Shown piece after piece: positions 9,266-18,297 of a DNA stretch of 64,000 nt; position 1 is the stretch's first letter; each line of letters begins with the position of its first letter. Below the pieces are notes generated by a model. It was given only the letters and a program-made list of their open reading frames with translations. It made no database searches and was not told the DNA's origin. The position numbers and the translations under genes are program-made. Origin of the DNA: MPNP01 sp965215545 (GTDB lineage Bacteria > Pseudomonadota > Alphaproteobacteria > Rhodobacterales > Rhodobacteraceae); contig OZ244066.1 of the NCBI GenBank assembly GCA_965215545.1, forward strand, positions 1,674,001 to 1,738,000. The letters run 5' to 3'.

Positions 9266-10591
9266 TCAAGACGTGTCGTGGTCTGCGTCACGTCTGTCCT
9301 GCTCGGCCCGCAGGCGGACCAAGGCATTGTCGGGGAGCGCGATGTCATCGTAGCTGATGAGGGTTCCGGACGGGATGGGGCGGGTGGCGGTGGCTCCGGC
9401 CAGGAGACCGAGGGGGACGGCCGTCTGCTGGATGGCGTCGGCATGGGTCAGGGTCCAACCGCGATAGCAGGTCTGGCCGATGAGATCGAGTTTTTCGCCC
9501 GTGGGGATGGTTTTCTTGGCAATGGCGCAGACTTCGGCGACCGGCCGGTCAAGAGGTTGCATGTCGGGCGTGCCCATCAGGACAACGCGGGCACAGGTGA
9601 GGGGGACCTCCAGCGAGGTGAGGTGGTAGGGCCTGATGAAGCTGAAATACGGTCCGGGCCCGCATTTCAGGTCGCGCAGGCGCTCAAGGATGCGGGGGTG
9701 TTCGGCAGCCACCACCACGAAGACGCCCGGTGCCAGTCCCCCGCCCGTGGTGAAGTCCACCCGGCCGGCGTCACTCAGGATCCCGCCATCGCTGTGGGGG
9801 ATGAGGGTCGAGGCGAGGGTCTCCGGGCCGACGGCGGGACGGTGCATGCCCGGGATGTCAGGGACAAGACCGGTGGCATTGGCAATGGCCGCCATCTCGA
9901 CCATGGACTTGGAGCCATCGACGAACTCCACCAGCATGCGGGCATTCATGTTGCGCCGGCGGGCTTCCTCTTCATAGTCGTCCGGGACCGCATCGAAGTT
10001 GAGGGGATTGTTCTTGCCCTTGCCGGCGGCCACCACCGTGTGGCCCATTGCCGTGACGAATTCGATCAGTTCCATGCACGAGGAGGGCTCGTCACCGGCC
10101 CCGAGCGAATAGAGGACCCCCTGGCGGTCGGCGGCCTGCTTGAGTGACCGACCGATTGTGACATCGGCCTCGACATTCATCATGATCAGATGTTTGCCAT
10201 GCGCGATCGTCTGCAGGCCGATTTCAGCACCGGCTGCCGGATTTCCGGTCGCATCAATGATGACGTCGATCTGGCCACATTCAAGGATCTGGTCAGATGA
10301 CTCAGTCACGGCCACCCTGCCGGATTCAATAGCCGCATTGATTCCATCGACCGTCGATACAACGTCACCAGTCCCCGCATCCGAATTGGCAAGATTGATG
10401 GCATCCAGGCAGCGTTGCGGCGTGCGGTCGGCAATGGCACCAAGCCGGATCCCCTGCATCATCAGTGTCCGGGTCACAATATCGGTTCCCATCTCACCGC
10501 AACCAATGAGGCCAATGCGAACGGGGGTCCCCTTCTCCTCGGCCTCAGCAAGGAGCTTGGCGAGGCCAATGGGTGGTACTGTGGGCTTCAT
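9266..10591 (-). CDS. NAD(P)-dependent oxidoreductase with homoserine-dehydrogenase-like and SAF domains
   Basis: A 441-residue cytoplasmic enzyme. VRIGLIGCGEMGTDIVTR near residues 24-41 is a Rossmann dinucleotide-binding motif, as in the N-terminal domain of homoserine dehydrogenase. The middle carries a catalytic-type domain (LGAGDEPSSCMELIEF, AAGKGKNNPLNFD). The C-terminus, from about residue 360 (KKTIPTGEKLDLIGQTCYRG to PLGLLAGATATRPIPSGTLI), is a SAF/AFP-like domain. Proteins of this architecture act in sugar-acid and related catabolic routes; the substrate here is unknown. The ATG at 10591 follows GGGAGAAGAAG, which decides the start over an upstream frame. No co-directional partner is present. 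Confidence 0.78.
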   Translation of the reverse strand: MKPTVPPIGLAKLLAEAEEKGTPVRIGLIGCGEMGTDIVTRTLMMQGIRLGAIADRTPQRCLDAINLANSDAGTGDVVSTVDGINAAIESGRVAVTESSDQILECGQIDVIIDATGNPAAGAEIGLQTIAHGKHLIMMNVEADVTIGRSLKQAADRQGVLYSLGAGDEPSSCMELIEFVTAMGHTVVAAGKGKNNPLNFDAVPDDYEEEARRRNMNARMLVEFVDGSKSMVEMAAIANATGLVPDIPGMHRPAVGPETLASTLIPHSDGGILSDAGRVDFTTGGGLAPGVFVVVAAEHPRILERLRDLKCGPGPYFSFIRPYHLTSLEVPLTCARVVLMGTPDMQPLDRPVAEVCAIAKKTIPTGEKLDLIGQTCYRGWTLTHADAIQQTAVPLGLLAGATATRPIPSGTLISYDDIALPDNALVRLRAEQDRRDADHDTS

Positions 10592-11140
10592 AGGTCTTCT
10601 TCTCCCATTGATTGGGGCAGAGCAGCAGGAACTCATCTGTTGCATCATATCCCCCCTGCTAATCATAGACCAGTCGACTTATCATGACCCCTTGCCACTC
10701 TGAGGTGCAACAGTCGCAGCGAGGTCTGTTCCCCTTGAAAGCACCGGGTCAGTTGCAGACGGGCCGGATGGCAGCCACAGTCTTGACAAGAACAGCCGAG
10801 ATGACCATGCGTCACCGCCCACCACCTGACCGCTATCGAACGACGCCAGATCAATGCTTTGTAGAAAAGCCGCTCTCGCAAGCGGCCATCGCCATACACA
10901 GGCCCAACACCAAGCCACTGTCCGCCACTAGGCAGCCTCCTCGGCACCCCGAAAGTTAACGCCGGCCATCAAGGCCGGGGCCACGCTCTGAATGCACTTG
11001 CCCTGACCGAGGATTGCACCCTGATTGTTGCTGATTCTTACCCAGATTGATGCTTCCCCACTGTTACCTTGAGAAGTTCCAACAGACTTCGGGACAAATA
11101 CCGGTTGCAACTTCACTAACTGGGTGCCAACAAGGTCATT
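10592..11140. other. Gene-poor stretch with an 18-base repeat copy
   Basis: It holds the inverted exact copy (10693-10710) of the 18-base word at 3189-3206. A 62-codon GTG-start frame on the reverse strand (10928-11116) reads as a plausible small soluble protein containing EASIWVRISNNQGAILGQG, but no family is recognised and it may be chance. No other gene is supported. Confidence 0.35.
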
Positions 11141-12082
11141 ATGTCAATCAATTTGGATCTGCAGACAGAGCAAGATGCCCAGATTCGTGCAGCGGCATTC
11201 AGCCATGTACGACGGCTCGCCGAGTCTGAAGAACCGCTAAGTGCCGCATCTCTGAGGCAGGGATTTGAATTCAAAGGTAGACGCATCCACCTCCTCAGCA
11301 GAGCGCTGGGGATATTCAAGCCAAATGAGATGAGGACTGTGCTCTCGATCAGGACAAGCGTCCCGAGAGCTGGTCGAAAACTTTGGTACGATGACCAGCG
11401 CATTGCACATCGCAACATTTACGAAACAGACAAAATAGTCGAATACTCGTTAGCACATGGTGATCCATGCAAGGGCAATAATCTCAGATTGCGTATGGCT
11501 TGGGAGCAACAATTTCCTGTCATCTATTTTCTGGGTGTCGCACCCGCATTATACCATGCCTTGATGCCCACCTACATTACGGATTGGGACCCAGTGCAGC
11601 GCAAGGTGAAACTTGAATTTGGCCTTCCTGATCAACCCAAATCATCACCTCCAGAATCCGATGATGTCCGCCACTACGTCGTTCAGACTGTAAAACAGCG
11701 TTTGCACCAGGCAACATTCCGGGAAAGGGTTATCGCAGCCTATGAGGGCCGCTGTGCCATGTCTCGCCTCAAGGAGCCTCATCTCCTCGACGCTGCGCAC
11801 ATCGTCTCCGATAAAGACGAAATGCTCGGACAGCCCGTCATCGTCAATGGCCTGCCTTTGTCCAAGCTCCACCACGCTGCGTTCGATGCGAATCTGATTG
11901 GGATCGATCCAGACTATCGTGTGCATGTTTCTGAACGCCTTCGACGCCTGAACGATGGACCAATCTTGGAAGCCATGAAGCAATTACAGGACCAAAAGTT
12001 GAACTTGCCAAAAAATGCCAAGGACTATCCCGACAAGGACCGGCTAGCGGTACGGTATGAAAGGTTTCAGGCCGCTATGTAG
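11141..12082 (+). CDS. HNH endonuclease, restriction-type
   Basis: A 313-residue protein with a C-terminal HNH nuclease domain: TFRERVIAAYEGRCAMSRL, then LLDAAHIV (AH at 219-220), then GLPLSKLHHAAFDANLIGI (HH at 244-245). This layout is that of the HNH_2-type domain of predicted restriction endonucleases, although the usual CxxC zinc knuckle is reduced to C205. The N-terminal about 170 residues (FKPNEMRTVLSIRTSVPR, LWYDD) may be a target-recognition domain. It stands alone without a methyltransferase next to it, which fits a modification-dependent (type IV-like) enzyme; that is inference. Confidence 0.72.
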   Translation: MSINLDLQTEQDAQIRAAAFSHVRRLAESEEPLSAASLRQGFEFKGRRIHLLSRALGIFKPNEMRTVLSIRTSVPRAGRKLWYDDQRIAHRNIYETDKIVEYSLAHGDPCKGNNLRLRMAWEQQFPVIYFLGVAPALYHALMPTYITDWDPVQRKVKLEFGLPDQPKSSPPESDDVRHYVVQTVKQRLHQATFRERVIAAYEGRCAMSRLKEPHLLDAAHIVSDKDEMLGQPVIVNGLPLSKLHHAAFDANLIGIDPDYRVHVSERLRRLNDGPILEAMKQLQDQKLNLPKNAKDYPDKDRLAVRYERFQAAM

Positions 12083-12581
12083 CCAGTATCCTGCGGGAAG
12101 TGATTGAGCCGGAGTCTGATGCTTGGTGCCGGAAAAATTGTAATGGGCCCAGATAGCAAACAGATTCAATAACTTGAGAAAGAAAATAACACTGCATCTG
12201 TTTTGGTGGGTACTCTCCACTCTGGATCCGTCAGTATCCAGGCCAAGTCCTCCCAGATGAAAGTCGATAGCTGTGATAGCCGCTGCCAGTTCCGCAATCT
12301 CCTCGATCTTGACCCTTTGGATCTAGACGTTGATGTGTGCGGCTGGCCCGTTGCTGACCCTCGGGGCTCTGGCAGCGGGACATAGCCGCAAGCGGTCCTG
12401 GACTCTCGCCACCGCTTTTACTCTCGACCGCAGGCAACACCGCAGAGCCCTGCTCTGCTACTTCGTCTAGGCCTTGTATGCCTTGGTGCTACAGGCTCTG
12501 GCCCAAGGGATAGTACACAGGCCTTGATCACAAAAACGGATGGAGCGGTTGACAAGAGCGTGGCCCATTGTGGGTTGCAAG
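12083..12581. repeat. Gene-free stretch with degenerate repeat copy B
   Basis: From about 12205 to 12540 the reverse strand resembles 820-1085. One reading of the reverse strand near 12300-12215 gives IEEIAELAAAITAIDFHLGG, which looks protein-like but is interrupted by a stop just upstream. This is probably a decayed gene or element copy; its family is not recognised. Confidence 0.4.
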
Positions 12582-12589
12582 ACAGCCAA

Positions 12590-13720
12590 TGGGATATGAT
12601 TGCAAGTGGGCAACGGAAGGAAACAGGCGGCCTGTCAAGACGGCGACGACACGTCGTCAAGTCTCGGAGAGACCAGGCGGGATGCCCATGACCCCCTCGA
12701 CAGTCACACTGCTGAACAGTCCAGCCGAATCCCCCTCGGACGCCCTCACCGAGGTCCTGCGCACCGGCGCCCGTACCCTGCCGGGGCGGCCATTGACGCC
12801 GAGGTCTCGGCTGTCCTGGCCGCCCACGAAGCACCGGTCGCCGACCCGGGCCGCCGCCGCCGCGTCCGGCATGGCGACCGGCCCGAGCGCCCCATCCTGA
12901 CCGGGATCGGTCCGGGGCCCGTCCGGGGCACGGCTGCCGATGGGCCAGACCGGATCCGCTTTGCTTCATCCATCGTCCCGCCCGACCTGCGCACGGCCAG
13001 GTCGGGCGGGACCCGGCTCCCCGGGCTCTCTCGCCGGGGCCTCGCGACCGGGGACGGCAAGGACACGCTGGCCAGCCCCCGCCCATCCTGACCGGGGCTG
13101 TCGCCCGGGGTCATGGCGCGGCGGCAACGCTCCCCGGGCGCAGGACGACAACGCCTTCCGACCCAAGACCTGTCCGATCGCCGGGGCCTCTCCATCGGGG
13201 TGGACGGCATCGCTCGCCAGCCCCGGCTCGCGAGCGATCCCCAGGGCCTCCGGGGACGGCTGGCGGGACCTCCTGCGCGCTCGCAAGGGGCGGGGGGATC
13301 TCCAGGCCCTCGGGATGGCCGGGATGCGGGTCGACGCCGCAGCCGCCTTCGGGCACTGCGTTGCCTCCGACCGCCGCAAGGACGGCAAGGCGGTGGCCAG
13401 GCCTGGCAAGGACCCGGCAGAGCTGGTCACCGTCTCTGACGTTCCGGTCGAGCCCTGGCGACCCATCCGCACCCCCCATCCCGTCGCGAGTGTCCTGGCC
13501 ACCGTGTGCAACCGCACTTGCAGGACGCGGGGCGGCCTGCGCCGCAGGACGGCGCTCGTCAGGGTCTGCAAACGGGTCCTGGCAGCGCGCACGCGCTGGA
13601 ACCGGTTGGCGGGATCGGAACGCCTGGCTGCGGTCATCGAGGGGATGGCATTGCGCGATGGACGCCGCCAACGGAAGGACGGCGCCTGATATGGGCCGTC
13701 ACCCACTTTCAATCATATCC
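12590..13720 (+). mobile_element. IS256-family insertion element remnant
   Basis: Imperfect 26-base terminal inverted repeats (12591-12616 and 13696-13721, 22 identical) bound the element. The 8-base word ACAGCCAA at 12582-12589 is repeated at 13721-13728, the expected target duplication size. Inside, the forward strand shows IS256/MULE transposase pieces in several frames: SPSDALTEVLRTGAR near 12725, AAIDAEVSAVLAAHEAPVAD near 12790, and RLAGSERLAAVIEGMALRDG near 13605-13665. Frameshifts and deletions have inactivated it. It lies 30 bp beyond the end of the response-regulator gene. Confidence 0.8.
12690..13689 (+). pseudogene. IS256-family transposase, frameshifted
   Basis: The order of recognisable segments follows the family from N- to C-terminus: the DALTEVLRTGAR start, GRRRRVRHGDRPERPILTGI, RIRFASSIVPPDLRTARS, then a damaged catalytic region (VDGIARQP), then PVEPWRPIRTPHPVASVLATV and the final RWNRLAGSERLAAVIEGM. 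At least three frame changes are needed to join them. The usual catalytic DDE triad cannot be read intact. Confidence 0.72.
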
Positions 13721-13750
13721 ACAGCCAACCTTAAGGAGACTTCATGGCTC

Positions 13751-15337
13751 TCAATGCTTTTTCCCTCTTCTAAGCCATTCAGACTCATTGATTGCTACAC
13801 GACTCAGTTCTGCCCCAAAAGTCTGGGCAATCCTTTGTGCGTACTCGGGTTTGAGCTCCCCGATCCATGTGTACTGTCTGCCTTCAGTATCTTCGAACTC
13901 AAAACTGTCGTCAGATTGCCTTGCAGCAATTAGAGGGCCATTTTCTGCCCGCGGATCAAACTGGCGAAGAACCCAACCGCACGGATCACGGGCGATACCC
14001 AGTTTTTGAAAACCACCATCAATTCGTACAACGATTTGATCCATTCTTTTCTTTGGTTCCACCAGAGGCAGGAAAAGGAACGTGGTCTCTTTTTCCAGCC
14101 TCACGCAGTCGCATCGGGGGCGCATGCAGACCAAGTACTGATCATTGTCAGTACAAGATCCCGCAACAACAGTGCCCAGCCACAGTGTCGGGGGCGGTGC
14201 GTCATGCACCGTCCGAAAACTCATGATCCATGCTAATTGCCGGTCAAGGTCGACGGCACATTGATCTGGATTACCAAAGCAAGCGGTGAGATGTTGGTGT
14301 GCTTCTCTCCTCTCCCTGTTTGATAAAATCTTGCTGTCGAAGGTCTTCTCCAGTCCCTCCCTTGCCAAGGTAACGGCCTCCTCCAAGCTGAGTTGGTGTG
14401 TGTTGAGCGTGAATCTTGCCGATCCTTCGTCCTTGCACCTGATCCAGTCCTCTACTGCTTTCGCACCTGCTGGGGCTTTTGCTGCCACCGCATTATCCAT
14501 GAGGCCGCGAAGTTCCTCTGCTAAATGGCCTACGATTTGCTGTTCCGCATCATCAGGCCTTGGAAGACACGTCCTGTGCGTGAGAAATGCAGGATCCAAC
14601 CGAGCACTGAACCGATCCAGGACCTTATGTGCATTCTCTCGCACGGCGGTCAGGGAGGTCAGTGCGATCCCGGGAAGCAGCCCCGAAGTCATGGAGGCAA
14701 AATCATCAACCAATCGCTTGGGGAAATCTGTCTCCGACACACTCCGACCTTGCAAGTTCGGAGGCAAATTCACACCGGGCTTTGCATAAAACACGACACG
14801 GCCGTGTCGATACGAAATTTCTGGCTGGGTCCCGTTGTCATGCGGAATGAGTTGCAGATTCTCCAGCTGTTCGAAAACTGTTGCCCGAATGTCCTCCAAC
14901 TGAGGTTCACCAGTATATATTGCAACAAGTCGAAGTGAGTTCTGGTCAGTTTCTCCAGTGAGAAGATCCCGTAGAAATTCCAGTGCAAGCTTTGACTTAT
15001 CAGGCTCATTTCGTTGCAAGCGCCAATCAAGAATCACGATATCTGCCCGTCGCATGGTGGTCATTGCTGCATCCGTGGGGCTTACAACACCACAGATCAC
15101 CCCAAGTGCAGAAAAGGAATCAACGAGCAGACCGGCATCCAGGGTGTGAGGCCCTCTCTTGCGATCAACGGAGTTATTTGCGGGTCGGTGTGCATGCCGA
15201 TCCGGTGTTATGATGTCAGAGGCTGGTCCATCATTTCCCTGCGGAATGAATGCCTCATCGTCCACTATGACCGCTGTCTGGAGGAAGCACCGTGCGATTG
15301 CTTGGCTGCGATCTTTGAATTCTTCCGCTGACTGCAT
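13751..15337 (-). CDS. Response-regulator-like receiver protein with long unknown C-terminus
   Basis: About 528 residues. The N-terminal receiver domain shows the acidic pair in TAVIVDDEAF (residues 21-30) and a likely phospho-acceptor aspartate in ADIVILDWRL near residue 104, followed by LRLVAIYTGEP. From about residue 190 to the end there is no domain I recognise, no HTH and no membrane segment; this may be an effector. The ATG at 15337 (a TTG lies directly before it) starts 8 bases after the stop of the dual-GHKL gene, so the two are certainly co-transcribed. It is the likely phosphorylation partner of that protein. An IS256 remnant sits just downstream. Confidence 0.72.
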   Translation of the reverse strand: MQSAEEFKDRSQAIARCFLQTAVIVDDEAFIPQGNDGPASDIITPDRHAHRPANNSVDRKRGPHTLDAGLLVDSFSALGVICGVVSPTDAAMTTMRRADIVILDWRLQRNEPDKSKLALEFLRDLLTGETDQNSLRLVAIYTGEPQLEDIRATVFEQLENLQLIPHDNGTQPEISYRHGRVVFYAKPGVNLPPNLQGRSVSETDFPKRLVDDFASMTSGLLPGIALTSLTAVRENAHKVLDRFSARLDPAFLTHRTCLPRPDDAEQQIVGHLAEELRGLMDNAVAAKAPAGAKAVEDWIRCKDEGSARFTLNTHQLSLEEAVTLAREGLEKTFDSKILSNRERREAHQHLTACFGNPDQCAVDLDRQLAWIMSFRTVHDAPPPTLWLGTVVAGSCTDNDQYLVCMRPRCDCVRLEKETTFLFLPLVEPKKRMDQIVVRIDGGFQKLGIARDPCGWVLRQFDPRAENGPLIAARQSDDSFEFEDTEGRQYTWIGELKPEYAQRIAQTFGAELSRVAINESEWLRRGKKH

Positions 15338-15345
15338 CAAACACC

Positions 15346-18297
15346 CTATGACCCTTTCCCCGGCAGCATGCCGAAGGTTGCGCCTTTATCACCATCGACA
15401 AGCACGAGGTCAAATCCGGCGCGGCGGAGAGTCTCGCGTCCGATATGTAATCCCATACCGCGCCCACCGGGCTTTCGGCTAAAGCCGAACTCGAAAATCG
15501 CCTCGCGGTCACGGAGATTGATACCGGGGCCGGTATCCGCGATGAGCAGCGTTCCTCTGTCCTCATCCAACGTAATGCATCGGCGTTTTTCCGGATTCTG
15601 TTGTGACAGCCAGAAAATGGCATTGTCCACGAGGTTTACAAATACGGGATAGAAGCTCGACGGATACCCAGTGATCCTGGCCTTGTTAAAAGCTTTCGTC
15701 GTAGTCAATGAGACATCGTGACGTGCCAAGCGCGCGCGGAACAGGTCTTCCAGGAACTCTTCGATCTCGAAACCTCTGATTTCCACAGGTTTCCTGTAGA
15801 GTCGCCGCTGCAGCGGTGTGAACATTGTCAGATAGCCATCAAGATGATCAAAGTTCGCACGGATGTTGTCATACAGGTCCCCCAACCCTTCGTTCACATC
15901 CGCCCAAGCTTTCAGTCTTCGCAGGCCCGTCCGGATTGATCGAATTGTTCCCGAGAACTCATGGTTGATAATTCCAATCGCCATTCCCAACTGTGCCAAC
16001 TGGGCACCGGCTTCGGCTTCTTCTTCCAGCAAGAGATTTCTTTGCTCAATTGCTGCCAACTGTTCTTCTGGAGTGATCCCACCGGTTACGTCCACAGCCT
16101 TGAGTTGCTCCAACACCGACTGCAGCAGTGCCCCCTGCTCTTCCGCAACATTCAAGACCCGGGTCTCCCATACATCTTTGGTTTCAACAAACAGTGCATC
16201 GGGCATATCTGCGAAATCCGTTTGCTGAACCTCGCTCAGCACCTCCCGCAGTTCCGACTCGACAGTCTTCAAGGATCGCCCTGCCGCCTCTCGCGCCCTC
16301 AAAGCAACCGTGTCAGCTTCCGCCCGCACATCTCGACCCGACTTGATCGTATCCATTCGGACTTTCTGGCCAAGGCCATCGAGCGCCGCTTCCGTCCTGA
16401 TGCGAAGGTCGAGTGACAGATTGGCCTTCCTGACCTCTTCACTGATCATCTCATCAAGCATGGCCCGCGCGGGCCCGAATACGTTTTCCTGAAGTGAGAC
16501 GTATTGTGTGCTGTATACACCCCAGTCCCGCAGCATGGCCTTGCTCAATCCGATGCGTGGCCGCGAAATGCGATAACCCCCCTCGATTTCCCGAATCTCT
16601 GACTGGGCTTGACGTTCGAGGTCAAGAAGTGTGCGGGCTGCCATCTCATCGTCTGCGATTTGGCCTGCCACCTTCAGATTCGATTCAACACGTTCTGTCA
16701 GTGCCAATACCTGGCTTTGAGGCTCGTTGGTTTCGAGACGTTCGAAAAAATTGTTCAGGCTGGCTTCGAAGACCCTCTTTCTTTCAAGGACCTGTTTCTC
16801 TCGCCGCTTCCTGGCCTCGTCTTCCCTTGCAAGACTGGCCTTTCGCAGATCGAACATCTCGACATGCATGCCTTCGGAGCGAAAGAAGTCGGCCGCTATT
16901 TGCAGAAAGAAGTTCTGCAGAATTGATCGGAATTGGCGATAAGCCTTGTTTTCCTGAAACCCTTCTCGGCCAGCCTTCTCATGCAGGTGATGGTTCTTTT
17001 TTGAATCAAGCTCCACGGCCCCAAACATTTTTCGATGTGAGAAATAGTAGTAGGCGGCACCCTTCGTGCGCCTGAATTCGATGTCCAGCCAATCGTAATC
17101 CGTGTCGCCATAAGGCAGGATACGGATACCGTTTCGATAGATGTACAATCCACCCAGTTGTCCAGCCTTGGTTGCCAGCCTCGCATGCTCCTCAGGCGGC
17201 AGAGTCGAATACCGGCTTTCGCCCTCGAAAGCGGCAAAACTGATAGGGAAGGGGCCGCAGAGTGTGGGGATGCCGCGGGCACCACCCCAAGAGACGACGT
17301 GATCGGGGATTTCCCCGCCGTAGATCGATACGGATCCCCGGAACTGGCCAAACTCATCGAAGACACCATCGACCCAATGATCTGCACTCTGGAATTCAGC
17401 CGGGGTGAAGAATTCATCGCTGGCGATCAAGTCCTCGAATGACTCATCCGTCTTGTGATCGCGAAATGAAGGGTTGATCGGGGTCTGATATTCAGGCGTC
17501 ATGGTGTTGCTGAAGCCAAGGAGGGCTTTCTTCAAGGGCGTCACCTTGTTCGGCACCACCTTGTTGATGATGGGATCGCCATCAATATCATCTGCCAGCA
17601 AGGGTGAGGCAGGCTTGATGATGAAGTGTGTTCCGCTGTTGCCAGCACTGAGCGACGGTTCCCCGAGGTAGGAGTCAATGTCCTGCGGGTCCACATTGAA
17701 AAGATCCAGATCGCCCTGAAGATTTTCCAGCAAATCATGCCCGACTCTACCAGCCGCATTTGTGGCATTCGCGCGAAACTCATCCAGCATCTCGGTCACA
17801 TCTTGTGCCGACGGCAGTGCACCGGATGCAAATGACCGGATGGGGATGTCAATCTCCTCAAGGTCAATTCCGGGCCATCGGAAAATGTCCCAGTTGAGAT
17901 AGGCGGCCGTGAGGTCGGAGGGACCATCGCCAGCTTTCGGGCGTGTGAGAATGAGAAGTTGCGGGCCGATGGTGGCGATCGCAAGCCTCCCGATGCCCTT
18001 TTCCCCAAGCATCGGACGCTGTCGCTTGCCGGGGTCTTGTGGCGGTCGTTGATCGGGATCGAACTTGCTCTCTGTACCAATGGTCAGCCACCGCGTCAGG
18101 AAATCGTCGCGACTCATGCCAATTCCGTCATCCCGCAAGACGAACAAGCCGTCCGAACGATAGTAATCGACCTCGACGCGATCAGCGTATGCGTCATGTG
18201 CATTCTTGAAGAGCTCACTGATCGCGGTTGGAATGCCGGCGATCTGTTGTCGCCCGAGCATGTCAACCGTGCGGGCGCGAGTCTTGAACGTTGCCAT
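15346..18297 (-). CDS. Dual GHKL ATPase: MORC/MutL-like N-terminus and histidine-kinase-like C-terminus
   Basis: A 983-residue protein. The N-terminal GHKL ATPase domain has the N-box SELFKNAHDAYAD (E28, N32), G1 box RDDGIGM (55-61) and G2 box GEKGIGRLA (98-106), in the style of MORC/MutL/Hsp90-type ATPases. The central part (about 550-760) is rich in coiled-coil-like sequence such as EDEARKRREKQVLERKR. The C-terminus looks like a histidine kinase: QLGMAIGIINHEFSG with candidate phospho-acceptor H779, a second N-box NLVDNAIFWL (N892), DTGPGI near 921 and GGRGMGLHIGRETL. The ATG shares one base with the methyltransferase stop (TGATG). No transmembrane segment or sensor domain is seen. GHKL ATPases of MORC/MutL type are known in predicted restriction-modification operons. 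Confidence 0.8.
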   Translation of the reverse strand: MATFKTRARTVDMLGRQQIAGIPTAISELFKNAHDAYADRVEVDYYRSDGLFVLRDDGIGMSRDDFLTRWLTIGTESKFDPDQRPPQDPGKRQRPMLGEKGIGRLAIATIGPQLLILTRPKAGDGPSDLTAAYLNWDIFRWPGIDLEEIDIPIRSFASGALPSAQDVTEMLDEFRANATNAAGRVGHDLLENLQGDLDLFNVDPQDIDSYLGEPSLSAGNSGTHFIIKPASPLLADDIDGDPIINKVVPNKVTPLKKALLGFSNTMTPEYQTPINPSFRDHKTDESFEDLIASDEFFTPAEFQSADHWVDGVFDEFGQFRGSVSIYGGEIPDHVVSWGGARGIPTLCGPFPISFAAFEGESRYSTLPPEEHARLATKAGQLGGLYIYRNGIRILPYGDTDYDWLDIEFRRTKGAAYYYFSHRKMFGAVELDSKKNHHLHEKAGREGFQENKAYRQFRSILQNFFLQIAADFFRSEGMHVEMFDLRKASLAREDEARKRREKQVLERKRVFEASLNNFFERLETNEPQSQVLALTERVESNLKVAGQIADDEMAARTLLDLERQAQSEIREIEGGYRISRPRIGLSKAMLRDWGVYSTQYVSLQENVFGPARAMLDEMISEEVRKANLSLDLRIRTEAALDGLGQKVRMDTIKSGRDVRAEADTVALRAREAAGRSLKTVESELREVLSEVQQTDFADMPDALFVETKDVWETRVLNVAEEQGALLQSVLEQLKAVDVTGGITPEEQLAAIEQRNLLLEEEAEAGAQLAQLGMAIGIINHEFSGTIRSIRTGLRRLKAWADVNEGLGDLYDNIRANFDHLDGYLTMFTPLQRRLYRKPVEIRGFEIEEFLEDLFRARLARHDVSLTTTKAFNKARITGYPSSFYPVFVNLVDNAIFWLSQQNPEKRRCITLDEDRGTLLIADTGPGINLRDREAIFEFGFSRKPGGRGMGLHIGRETLRRAGFDLVLVDGDKGATFGMLPGKGS

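Noticed and set aside
8870..10147. 425-codon forward frame opposite the SAF-domain oxidoreductase
   Set aside because: Antisense to a gene with clear Rossmann and SAF domains; glycine/arginine-rich shadow composition.
12690..13690. Intact IS256 transposase
   Set aside because: Recognisable segments lie in at least three frames and the catalytic residues cannot be read in order.
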